Part shown: one piece after another, positions 9,381-17,474 of the stretch | Layout: every line of letters begins with the position of its first letter | How positions within the stretch are numbered: the first letter of the stretch is position 1 | Assembly (NCBI GenBank): GCA_020632595.1 | Contig: JACKFF010000011.1 | Span: 62,001 to 126,000 of the forward strand | DNA from: Nitrospiraceae bacterium | GTDB lineage: Bacteria; Nitrospirota; Nitrospiria; Nitrospirales; UBA8639 | Direction of reading: 5' to 3' | DNA: 64,000 nucleotides | Program-made: the position numbers and the translations under genes | Notes under the pieces: model-generated | What the model was told of the DNA's origin: nothing | Databases searched by the model: none | What the model saw: the letters and a program-made list of their open reading frames with translations, nothing else

Positions 9381-10766
9381 ATGAAATTAAAACCCGGATC
9401 CCCAGGAAAAGGCATTCTTCGCCAAATGCATAAGGCGCAAGAAAAATATTTGGAAGGCTGGCTGGATGTGCCCGCCCATGTGCATCACACGGCCTATCGT
9501 ATGGCGAACCCGGCAGCTGAACGCCCTCAAAGTCGAAAGGAGTTTCAACAGCTTTTGGCCTGTCTGGAGATTGATCCCTCCCACGCCGTCATGGAAGACA
9601 AAGTTGGATTCGGAGTAAAGGTAGGAACGAATGGGGACAGACTCATTGCCATTTGGGAGGCTCACACTGAATATTACAGCTATCAGGTTTGGCATATCCC
9701 CTCTCACGCAACCCAACCATTAGGATTCGGACCGTTGAGATTTCCCGACTATGTGTTTCCTTTTTCTCCGCTGGGCATCCAAGTCAACGCCTTGGATCTT
9801 TTGGTCATCCCTGCGCGTGCCTACGACCAGGAGGAATTGGGAACCCTTCTCCCCGGACCACAAATGTATGCCAGCAAAGTTCTGGGAGAGGACATCTGCG
9901 TGGCCACCAGCTTTACTCCAGACGAACATGATCGAGAACGATATATCATTTGGGCTTCTGATCCCGTTTTGCTTCGGCAGAAACTCGCCAGGCTCATGAC
10001 AATTTTGACGACTCTTGAAAATTACACACATCTGATTTTACTGCCCTATCCAGCCTTTTCCCGGTCAGTGGATCAGGTTCAAATCTTCGAACAGCGGCAT
10101 CTTTATCAACGAACCCTTATCACGAAAGAACTGAACCGAGCCACACATAGCACCCTTCAACAATGGCTGGAAGGATTAACCCATGATTTCCTTGAGGTGG
10201 GGCGGTTGACCGCTTCGCTGCGTTATCGCCTCTCGGCTTCGGTTCCCTATGATCGAATTGTGCACAGTAATACCCTGGCACTCCAGGAGCAACCGCTGCC
10301 CTACGGTCGAACGCTCATCGATTATTTTCAATGGAAAATTACGGGAGTCGCGGATGGATACCAGCAATTACTCTCCCGGGTTCAGGCCTTAGAACAGGAT
10401 TTTGAGGGCACCATTGCGGTCTTGCGCACCAAGGTGGAACTCCTCTTACAAGAACAAAATTTGGCGCAACAAGATCAAAATGTGAATCTCCTGGCCAGCC
10501 TGGATAAGACCACCAAAAGCCAGGTCGTCCTGCAACATACCGTGGAAGGCCTCTCCGTAATCGTGATTGCCTATTACGTAAGTGGCCTGGCCAACTACCT
10601 CTTTAAGGCACTGCACGAACTCGGTTGGCTGGACAGGTATGCGTTAGCCTCCGGGATTTTCGTACCCATGGCTCTGGTCCTCTCATTTGCCATCATCACA
10701 TGGGGAAGAAACCGCATCCAAAAGAAAATTACAGCAATGCCTCCGTCCGCCACCGATCATACCTGA
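9381..10766 (+). CDS. DUF3422 family integral membrane protein
   Basis: This 461-residue protein matches the DUF3422 family. A large cytoplasmic N-terminal part ends in a coiled-coil-like stretch (about residues 330-385). It is followed by two transmembrane helices near the C-terminus (VEGLSVIVIAYYVSGLANYLF and YALASGIFVPMALVLSFAII). The QHTVEGLSVIVIAYY block is the family's most conserved piece. The usual early HPxR-HARP segment of DUF3422 is not obvious, so the N-terminus is divergent. Function is unknown: it looks like a membrane-tethered oligomer with no catalytic motif. Confidence 0.75.
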   Translation: MKLKPGSPGKGILRQMHKAQEKYLEGWLDVPAHVHHTAYRMANPAAERPQSRKEFQQLLACLEIDPSHAVMEDKVGFGVKVGTNGDRLIAIWEAHTEYYSYQVWHIPSHATQPLGFGPLRFPDYVFPFSPLGIQVNALDLLVIPARAYDQEELGTLLPGPQMYASKVLGEDICVATSFTPDEHDRERYIIWASDPVLLRQKLARLMTILTTLENYTHLILLPYPAFSRSVDQVQIFEQRHLYQRTLITKELNRATHSTLQQWLEGLTHDFLEVGRLTASLRYRLSASVPYDRIVHSNTLALQEQPLPYGRTLIDYFQWKITGVADGYQQLLSRVQALEQDFEGTIAVLRTKVELLLQEQNLAQQDQNVNLLASLDKTTKSQVVLQHTVEGLSVIVIAYYVSGLANYLFKALHELGWLDRYALASGIFVPMALVLSFAIITWGRNRIQKKITAMPPSATDHT

Positions 10767-11015
10767 TCTTTCCTCCCACACTTCTCGTTCCTTCACAGGT
10801 GTGACCGCAGCCTGATCTGACACGCCAGCGACTCTTGCTATGCCAGTCACAAACAAGCCGTTTCGTGAACCACCCCCGCCCAGTTCCATGGCCCAACAGC
10901 CGACCCGGAACAAAAAAAGATTCATTTAAAGTACCCCGGGGAAATATCCGAAAATTATAGGAAACGGTCGACATTGAGGCCATTGAGCACCAGAGCTGCA
11001 CCAGAAGGGATCACC

Positions 11016-11882
11016 ATGCTAACTGCCGAGGAACTGGTAAAAAATTGCACGAAACTCTTTACCCTGCCGGAGGTCTATCTCCAAGTCAAAAAAGTCATCG
11101 ATAATCCGGATTCCACCATGGCCGATCTATCCAGGGCCATCAGTATTGATCCTGGCATGACCGTCGCCGTCCTGAAATTAGTGAATAGCGCATTTTACGC
11201 CATGCCTCGAAAAGTCGAGACCATTTCGCGGGCTGTGGGAATCCTCGGGATGCAACCCCTCCATGATTTGACGCTCGCCATCTCGGTTACCAAAACCTTC
11301 TCAGGCCTCAATCAACACGTGATGAGTATGAGTGTTTATTGGTCCAACAGCTTCTTTAGTGGACTGGTCGCACGGGAATTGGCAAGAAAATGTTTTCTGG
11401 TGGATAGTGAACGGATGTTTGTAGAGGGCCTGTTGAGAGATATCGGACATCTCCTCCTCTATGAGCAACTTCCCGAACCGTCTGAACACGTGTTACGAGA
11501 GTCGGCCAAGGATGGTTCTCCCGTCTATATTCTGGAACAACAGTTGTTGGGATTTGATTATACCGAAGTGGGGCAGACGCTCATTGAGGAATGGCAACTG
11601 CCAAAAAATTTCGGAATCGCTATTCGATACCAGAACAATCCATCCGGGACCAGCGAGCACGGATTTGAAGCAGCACTCCTCAATATGGCCAGTGCACTCA
11701 CGGAGGGGTTCCAATCACCCAAGGGGCATGCCCAATGGCAAAATCTCGTGGCTCCTGAATCATGGAAATTAACAGGGCTGGATGAGGAAGGCCTCAAGGA
11801 GTGCATGATGGAAGCAGGCAAACAGCTCTCCGGCATGTTAACTCTCATGGAAGAAGCACGCCTGCCCGCGGCAGCCTCATAA
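11016..11882 (+). CDS. HDOD domain signalling protein
   Basis: This 288-residue protein consists almost entirely of an HDOD domain: LFTLPEVYLQVKKVIDNPDS at the start, then KLVNSAFYAMPRKVETISRAV and the partial HD signature GLLRDIGHLLLYEQLPE. HDOD proteins lack a complete HD metal site and usually act as regulatory or scaffolding partners in chemotaxis, stress and cyclic-di-nucleotide pathways. The open frame extends upstream to a TTG at 10974. The ATG at 11016 follows a good GAAGGG ribosome-binding site and is preferred. It precedes a decayed TIGR04255 gene and lies near the GGDEF protein at 12922. An EAL-HDOD fusion occurs later in the window. Confidence 0.85.
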   Translation: MLTAEELVKNCTKLFTLPEVYLQVKKVIDNPDSTMADLSRAISIDPGMTVAVLKLVNSAFYAMPRKVETISRAVGILGMQPLHDLTLAISVTKTFSGLNQHVMSMSVYWSNSFFSGLVARELARKCFLVDSERMFVEGLLRDIGHLLLYEQLPEPSEHVLRESAKDGSPVYILEQQLLGFDYTEVGQTLIEEWQLPKNFGIAIRYQNNPSGTSEHGFEAALLNMASALTEGFQSPKGHAQWQNLVAPESWKLTGLDEEGLKECMMEAGKQLSGMLTLMEEARLPAAAS

Positions 11883-11970
11883 AGACGAGAGAAACCTGAG
11901 TCCCGGCAGGTCACCCAAAAGAAGCCGAACACCGGAATGCTCCCTCAACTCAAAAAAAAGGCCGGATCCT

Positions 11971-12702
11971 ATGACGCACTCGTCCGTCATGTACCAACAG
12001 CCTCCATTACTCGATGTCACCTGCCAAGTGACCTTCCCGCAAAATTTACAAATATCTTCCGCTCCGCCGGTCAATTTTCAGAAACGAGTCAAAAATCTTT
12101 TTCCAAATTTCTCTCTTGCACGAGATAAAACATCCTATAACTTCCTCAGTGCCGATCAGCGCGAACAATTGGTGTTAAGCCCGGGTTCTCTGGCACTGGT
12201 CGCCAGACAATATGAGGGATGGGACGCCTTTTAGACGCATATCCGGTTGGCGACGAAGGCGGTGGAGAACGAATATCCCCAGCCGTATCTCTCCCGTATC
12301 GGGTTACGTTTCAGAAATCTCATTCGGAGTTCCGCCCTTGGCCTGACGGACAAAGATTGAAATCAACTACTACAGAACAAATGGACAGGAGATCTCGCAT
12401 GGTCTGAAGTGGCCGGAGCCATGAATGCCACACATAGTGAAGTGGTGATGGGACTGAATGCTGGAGATGACCTGATGTGTGTACGACACGGACTCGTGCC
12501 GATCGCGCAACCGATACAGGAGATGGGCTATCTCATCGATCATGATTTTTTCGTGAATGGACAATTTGCGATGACAGAGATCGCAGGAAAACTGACGGAA
12601 TATCACCAGGCCGCCCAACGATTCTTCAAATTATGGATCACCGATTTGTTGCATCAGGCCATGAAACCTCAGATCTCCTCAAGCTGGACTCCCATCTCCT
12701 GA
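11971..12702 (+). pseudogene. TIGR04255-family gene interrupted by two in-frame stop codons
   Basis: Reading one frame from ATG 11971 to TGA 12702 gives a continuous 244-codon protein broken only by TAG at 12232 and TGA at 12358. The N-terminal piece (PPLLDVTCQVTFPQNLQ, then SPGSLALVARQYEGWDAF), the middle piece (PYLSRIGLRFRNLIRSSALGL) and the end (GYLIDHDFFVNGQFAM, then FFKLWITDLLHQAMKP) follow in the right order for a TIGR04255 family protein. They appear without insertions or frameshifts. The full length is close to the family norm of about 250. TIGR04255 proteins are sporadically distributed and of unknown function, often in accessory or defence-associated loci. Most likely a recent pseudogene. 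Programmed readthrough is less likely. It lies downstream of the HDOD gene, with a hairpin terminator 160 bp after its end. Confidence 0.82.
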
Positions 12703-12860
12703 ACACGCTCAAAAAAGCACCCATTGTACGAGCGGCTTTATTTCATTAGCGCGGGAATTCACAGAAGGGTGGGTTCAAAAAAGGCTTGTCCAGCAAGGGC
12801 GTAGCCGTTTGGTTGAGCGAAGCATAGGGAGGAGTATATAGGCACCACCAAATTGCAAGA

Positions 12861-12880
12861 ATGCCGATGGCGGCATTTTT
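12861..12880 (+). terminator. Rho-independent terminator
   Basis: A perfect six-base stem ATGCCG/CGGCAT with an ATGG loop is followed directly by TTTTT. It faces the plus strand and would end transcription of the HDOD/TIGR04255 segment before the convergent GGDEF gene. Confidence 0.7.
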
Positions 12881-12921
12881 CAACACTTCCTCCTTGAAAG
12901 ACGCCTCCCTCACCGCTACAG

Positions 12922-14436
12922 CTAGGATACTGAGTGACTCATTAATTTCTCATCCTGAGCCGACCCAGCGACCGCTTCATCAACCGTCCACTGTTTCACC
13001 CGATTTCGCCCATTCTCTTTGGCCACATATAAAGCTTTGTCGGCTTGTGCCACCAATTCCAAATAATCAGAAGCTCCTAACGTGGCCGCGGACACTCCAA
13101 AACTCATCGTAATTTTCTGCCCGGACGTCGTGCGAATAGCGGTACTGGCCGACAGTTCAATGGTTTCCCGTAACCGTTCGGCCACCAACATGCCCTCGAC
13201 AGCCGTCTGCCCAGGCAGGAGAATGCAAAATTCCTCTCCCCCATACCGGCCAATAATATCCAAAGGACGCAAAGTGGTTGATAACAATTTTGCCACGAGT
13301 TGAATCACTTGATCCCCCACCGCATGGCCAAACCGATCGTTATAGGACTTAAAATGGTCGATATCCGCCATAATACAGACCAAATCACTCCCATCGCGTT
13401 GAGCCCTCTCCCACAGTTCTTCAAACGCCTCGAATAACGCTCGTCGGTTGCAACAACCCGTCAAGGGATCCCGGTGAGCCAGTTTCTCCAGTTCGGTTTT
13501 TGACAACTCTAATTCCCGGATCGTGCCTTCCAATACCGTCACATCATTGAAAGACACCAAAATACCCCGGACCTGCTTGCGTTGACCCAAGATAGGAGTG
13601 CAATTGACTCGAAACTTCTTCACGGTTTTTCCCACCCTCTCCCAAACCAGGGGCACATCCAATTTCAAGCATTTTCCCTGTCGCGCCGTCTTCCACGGGT
13701 AGATGCTCGGCGGGTCAACCGTGTCGGAAGACCTCCATTCAAAACTATCCAGTGTTTTCCCGATCAGGTCGTGAGGAGCCACATCGACAATGAGACTAAA
13801 GGCGCGATTGGCGAGCACAATACGGTCCTCACCATCCAGGAACACCACACCCTCTGCCAACACATCAAACGCGGCTTGCACCCGCATCGGCACCACAGAA
13901 CTGGGATCGAGTTGCCGCAACGTACGCTTCATATACAGAAAATAACCCACAAACCCGTACGCGATGACCAGCGCAAGAAATCGCACCCAGGCACTACCAA
14001 GGACACGGGTCCAAAAACTAGTTTCCAGTGAATGGAATCGGAGTTGTAAGGTTCCCCAATGCAGGTCCCCGTTGAAAATGGGAATCTGAATGTGTTCAGG
14101 CGTAGACCGGTCCCCTGATGGTTGCGTCCAGAGAGCCTGATGGGGCCCGGCCATGGCCATAATCTCACCACTTTCCAAGACCAAAGCCACTGATTGGATA
14201 TCCCCATTCCGTTCAACCAAGAGATCCAAAGCCTGCTGGAGGCCCTGATTGTCTTCCCTCTGCGCCAGGATGGAATACTGGACAGCCATCGCTTCGCTGA
14301 ACTTTTGCCGGTAGGTAAGGATTTGGGCAGCTTTGTCCGGAATGAGCCCCACCATCAAATCACTGATTAAGAGAATACTCAGTGTCAGGGATACCAGCCC
14401 CAGACTCATCCAAAAGATGGGCGTCAGTCGTTTCAT
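12922..14436 (-). CDS. Membrane-bound PAS-GGDEF diguanylate cyclase paired with surface protein 1
   Basis: This 504-residue protein has a first transmembrane helix at about residues 9-30 and a periplasmic domain of about 120 residues. A second transmembrane helix follows (about 150-170), then a PAS domain (AAFDVLAEGVVFLDGEDRIV onward) and a C-terminal GGDEF domain with the active motif RYGGEEF. The sequence RPLD lies five residues before it and is the product-binding inhibitory I-site. It should synthesise c-di-GMP in response to periplasmic input. Its ATG overlaps the stop of the adhesin gene by four bases, implying translational coupling. From the start through the PAS domain it is clearly homologous to the hybrid kinase at 37519, including the WG-x-x-x-LRF stretch and QLDPS-x-x-VP after the second helix. 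This suggests both sensors monitor a neighbouring LEPR surface protein. Confidence 0.92.
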   Translation of the reverse strand: MKRLTPIFWMSLGLVSLTLSILLISDLMVGLIPDKAAQILTYRQKFSEAMAVQYSILAQREDNQGLQQALDLLVERNGDIQSVALVLESGEIMAMAGPHQALWTQPSGDRSTPEHIQIPIFNGDLHWGTLQLRFHSLETSFWTRVLGSAWVRFLALVIAYGFVGYFLYMKRTLRQLDPSSVVPMRVQAAFDVLAEGVVFLDGEDRIVLANRAFSLIVDVAPHDLIGKTLDSFEWRSSDTVDPPSIYPWKTARQGKCLKLDVPLVWERVGKTVKKFRVNCTPILGQRKQVRGILVSFNDVTVLEGTIRELELSKTELEKLAHRDPLTGCCNRRALFEAFEELWERAQRDGSDLVCIMADIDHFKSYNDRFGHAVGDQVIQLVAKLLSTTLRPLDIIGRYGGEEFCILLPGQTAVEGMLVAERLRETIELSASTAIRTTSGQKITMSFGVSAATLGASDYLELVAQADKALYVAKENGRNRVKQWTVDEAVAGSAQDEKLMSHSVS

Positions 14437-16574
14437 GAGGATCGGGAGGAGAACGTGGAGGAAGGAGGACCCGATTGATCAATATCCTGGTCCAACATCC
14501 GATCTAATCCGTGATGCTCCAGGTTCTCCTTCTCTGCGGCTTCCCGCATTTTCTTTGTCAAGATTTCCTGACTCTTTTGATCCATATCCAAAATTGCAAT
14601 AGGGTCAAAGTTGCGCCAGGCCGGGAGCGTTGCCAACAGGCTCGCCAAAAGGGTGCCACTTCTCACCAGCCACGCGAGAAGAACTCCTGATACGCCCAGC
14701 CCCGTGTATTCCATCATCCTGATGAAAAAGGACCGTTCGTCAATGGTTTGTTGGGTGGTCTCTTCCAAATCATCGGCAAAAGAGTTCAACTGCTGAAGAA
14801 ATTCCTGGCTCAGCTCGATGCTGGAAAGCAGCACTGGGGCCGGAGCATATGCACGAATTTGTTCTGAGGTGGTTCCAAAAGAGCCTGGACGGAGGAACGG
14901 GGCAACCTCTAAGACCCTATTCCAGTCAGGGACGGACTGAAGTTCAGGATGACGGGAAAGATCCCGCCCCGCTGTGGATTGACCCCCGAATGAATCCGGA
15001 AACCCGATCGGGGGTGTCCCTGAGGGCGAAGTATCAAGCGGCGACTCCGGGGTAGGACGAGGGCTTGGTGCCGGTGTGGGGGTGGGACCAGGTTGCGGCG
15101 AGGGAGGCAGGGGGGGAAGTCCCTCCTGCACATTCGTGACAGTGATCTGAATGGCTTGCGTCGCTACACCGCCATTCCCGTCACTCACCTGGACGGTCAC
15201 CTCGTAGACATTATTGCCGTCGGCATCCGTGGGTATTTCAAAATCGGGGGAGACCGCAAACCTCAACGCTCCGCTTGCAGGATCAAGGACGAAGAGGGCC
15301 GCATCGGCCCCGCCGAGAATGCTATAGGTCAATGTGTTGGCCGGCTGATCCACATCCGTCGCTGTAACAGTCGTGACAAACCTTTGATTCTCCGCCACGT
15401 TCACTACCGCGGTGGGGCCGCCCCCATTACTCGTGATGGCCGGCACATCATTGTCATCGGTCACCGTCACGGAGATGGCTTGCGTATCCACACCGCCATT
15501 ACCATCACTCACCTGGACGGTCACCTCATAGACATTATTGCCATCAGCATCTGCTGGTGATTCAAAGTCGTGAGCCGTATTAAAGGCCAAGACCCCCGTA
15601 CCGCTACTAATGGAAAACAGACTCGCATCCGCTCCGCCAATGATAGTGAAGGTCAGCGTATCTGCCGGTAAATCAACATCAGTGGCCGTAACCGTGGTGA
15701 CACTCGTTTGATTCTCCACCGCATTCACTGCAGCCGTGGGACCGCCACCATCACTGTTTATCACCGGTGCATCGTTGACCGCCGTCACCGTGATGCTGGC
15801 CGTATCCGTCGCGGTCGAGATGGCCGTCGTGCCCCCGTTCGTACTCGCATCCACCTTCGTCCCTTCCGTCCCGCTCGTCTGATCCCACGCCCGGTACGTC
15901 ACCGTCGCACTGTCCGCATTCTGCCCGTCCGGGACAAACCGCAGACTGTCGGTCGCCCGCAGCAGTAATGCTGACGCATCACTGACCGCCCCCACCGCCG
16001 TCCACCCGCTCCCGATGTCATACTCCCACGTACCGTTGCCACTGCTCAGCCCCGTGATCGCGATGCCTTCCACCGCCCCGCTGTCCACATCGGTGATACT
16101 CGCCCCCACGATGGCCAACACCACGTCGCCCGCGTTGTGCGTCTCATCTTCGGTGATGGGGGTGAGTGCCGGACTCGCCGACGTCAGCACCGGGGCATCG
16201 TTGACCGCTGTCACCGTGATACTGGCCGTATCCGTCGCGGTACTAAACGCGGTGGTGCCGCCATTGGTCGAGGCATCCACCTTCGTCCCTTCCGTCCCGC
16301 TGGTTTGATCCCACGCCCGGTACGTCACCGTCGCACTGTCCGCATTCTGCCCGTCCGGCACAAACCGCAGACTATCCGTGCTACGGAGCAAGAGCGCCGA
16401 GGCATCACTGACCGCCCCCGCCGCCGTCCAGCCCCCCCCCGATGTCATACTCCCACGTCCCGTTGCCACTCGTGAGGCCCGTGATGGTGATGCCCTCCAC
16501 CGCCCCCGTGTCCACATCCGTGATACTCGCCCCCACGATCGCCGACACCAGATGGCCGCTATTGCTCGTGTCAT
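14433..16574 (-). CDS. C-terminal part of LEPR/DUF4347 surface protein 1 (out of frame with its N-terminus)
   Basis: From about 16431 downward, this frame continues the repeat domains of the N-terminal reading frame. The first 45 or so residues, up to the homopolymer, are an artefact of the other frame. It contains two copies of the 142-residue repeat and two cadherin-like domains with V-x-D-x-N-D signatures (about residues 270-480). These are followed by a Pro/Ser-rich spacer, a hydrophobic segment TGLGVSGVLLAWLVRSGTLL near residue 630 and a charged tail of about 65 residues. Segment plus positively charged tail looks like a C-terminal inner-membrane anchor. The same motif ends surface protein 2. 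The stop overlaps the start of the diguanylate cyclase gene. Confidence 0.85.
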   Translation of the reverse strand: MTRAIAAIWCRRSWGRVSRMWTRGRWRASPSRASRVATGRGSMTSGGGWTAAGAVSDASALLLRSTDSLRFVPDGQNADSATVTYRAWDQTSGTEGTKVDASTNGGTTAFSTATDTASITVTAVNDAPVLTSASPALTPITEDETHNAGDVVLAIVGASITDVDSGAVEGIAITGLSSGNGTWEYDIGSGWTAVGAVSDASALLLRATDSLRFVPDGQNADSATVTYRAWDQTSGTEGTKVDASTNGGTTAISTATDTASITVTAVNDAPVINSDGGGPTAAVNAVENQTSVTTVTATDVDLPADTLTFTIIGGADASLFSISSGTGVLAFNTAHDFESPADADGNNVYEVTVQVSDGNGGVDTQAISVTVTDDNDVPAITSNGGGPTAVVNVAENQRFVTTVTATDVDQPANTLTYSILGGADAALFVLDPASGALRFAVSPDFEIPTDADGNNVYEVTVQVSDGNGGVATQAIQITVTNVQEGLPPLPPSPQPGPTPTPAPSPRPTPESPLDTSPSGTPPIGFPDSFGGQSTAGRDLSRHPELQSVPDWNRVLEVAPFLRPGSFGTTSEQIRAYAPAPVLLSSIELSQEFLQQLNSFADDLEETTQQTIDERSFFIRMMEYTGLGVSGVLLAWLVRSGTLLASLLATLPAWRNFDPIAILDMDQKSQEILTKKMREAAEKENLEHHGLDRMLDQDIDQSGPPSSTFSSRSS

Positions 16575-17474
16575 CCTCCATGATGGTCGTGAGCGTGGGA
16601 CTGGCTGGCGTCAGCACCGGGGCATCGTTGACCGCCATCACCGTGATCAAGGCCGTATCCGTCGCGGTACTAAACGCGGTGGTGCCGCCATTGGTCGAGG
16701 CATCCACCTTTGTGCCTTCTGTCCCGCTGGTCTGATCCCACGCTCGGTAGGTCACCGTCGCACTGTCCGCATTTAAGCCGTCCGGGACAAACCGCAGACT
16801 ATCGGTGCTGCGCAAGAGCAAGGCCGTCGCATCACTGACCGCCCCCACCGCCGTCCACCCACCCCCGATGTCATACTCCCACGTGCCGTTGCCACTGGTG
16901 AGGCCCGTGATCGCGATGCCTTCGACCGCCCCCGTGTCCACATCGGTAATCGAACTCCCCACGATCGCCGACACCAGGTCACCACTGTTATTGGTCTGAT
17001 CTTCGGTGATGGACGTGAGCGTGGGACTCGCCGACGTCAGCACCGGCGCATCGTTCACCGCCGTCACCGTGATACTGGCCGTATCCGTCGCGGTCGAGAA
17101 GGCCATCGTCCCCCCGTTCGTACTCGCATCCACCTTCGTCCCTTCCGTCCCGCTGGTCTGATCCCACGCCCGGTACGTCACCGTCGCACTGTCCGCATTC
17201 TGCCCGTCCGGGACAAACCGGATGCTGTCCGTGCTGCGCAAGAGCAGGGCCGTCAGATCACTGACCGCCCCCACCGCCGTCCAGCCGCTCCCGATGTCGT
17301 ACTCCCACGTCCCGTTGCCACTCGTCAGGCCGGTAATGGCGATGCCTTCGACCGCCCCCGTGTCCACATCGGCAATCGAACTCCCCACGATCGCCGACAC
17401 CAAATGGCCGCTATTGCCCGTGTCATCCTCCGTGATGGTCGTGAGCGTGGGACTCGACGGTGTCAGCACCGGCG
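15769..17474 (-). repeat. Four tandem 426-bp repeats encoding 142-residue domains
   Basis: Using the repeated gcatcgtt marker, successive units start at 15769, 16195, 16622, 17048 and 17474. Spacings are 426, 427, 426 and 426 bp. Each unit encodes a domain with TWEYDIG, LRFVPDGQNADSATVTYRAW and TAVNDAPVLT. A fifth, separated copy lies at about 19255-19685. The near-identity of the units invites unequal recombination. The single 427-bp unit carries the frameshift. Confidence 0.9.
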
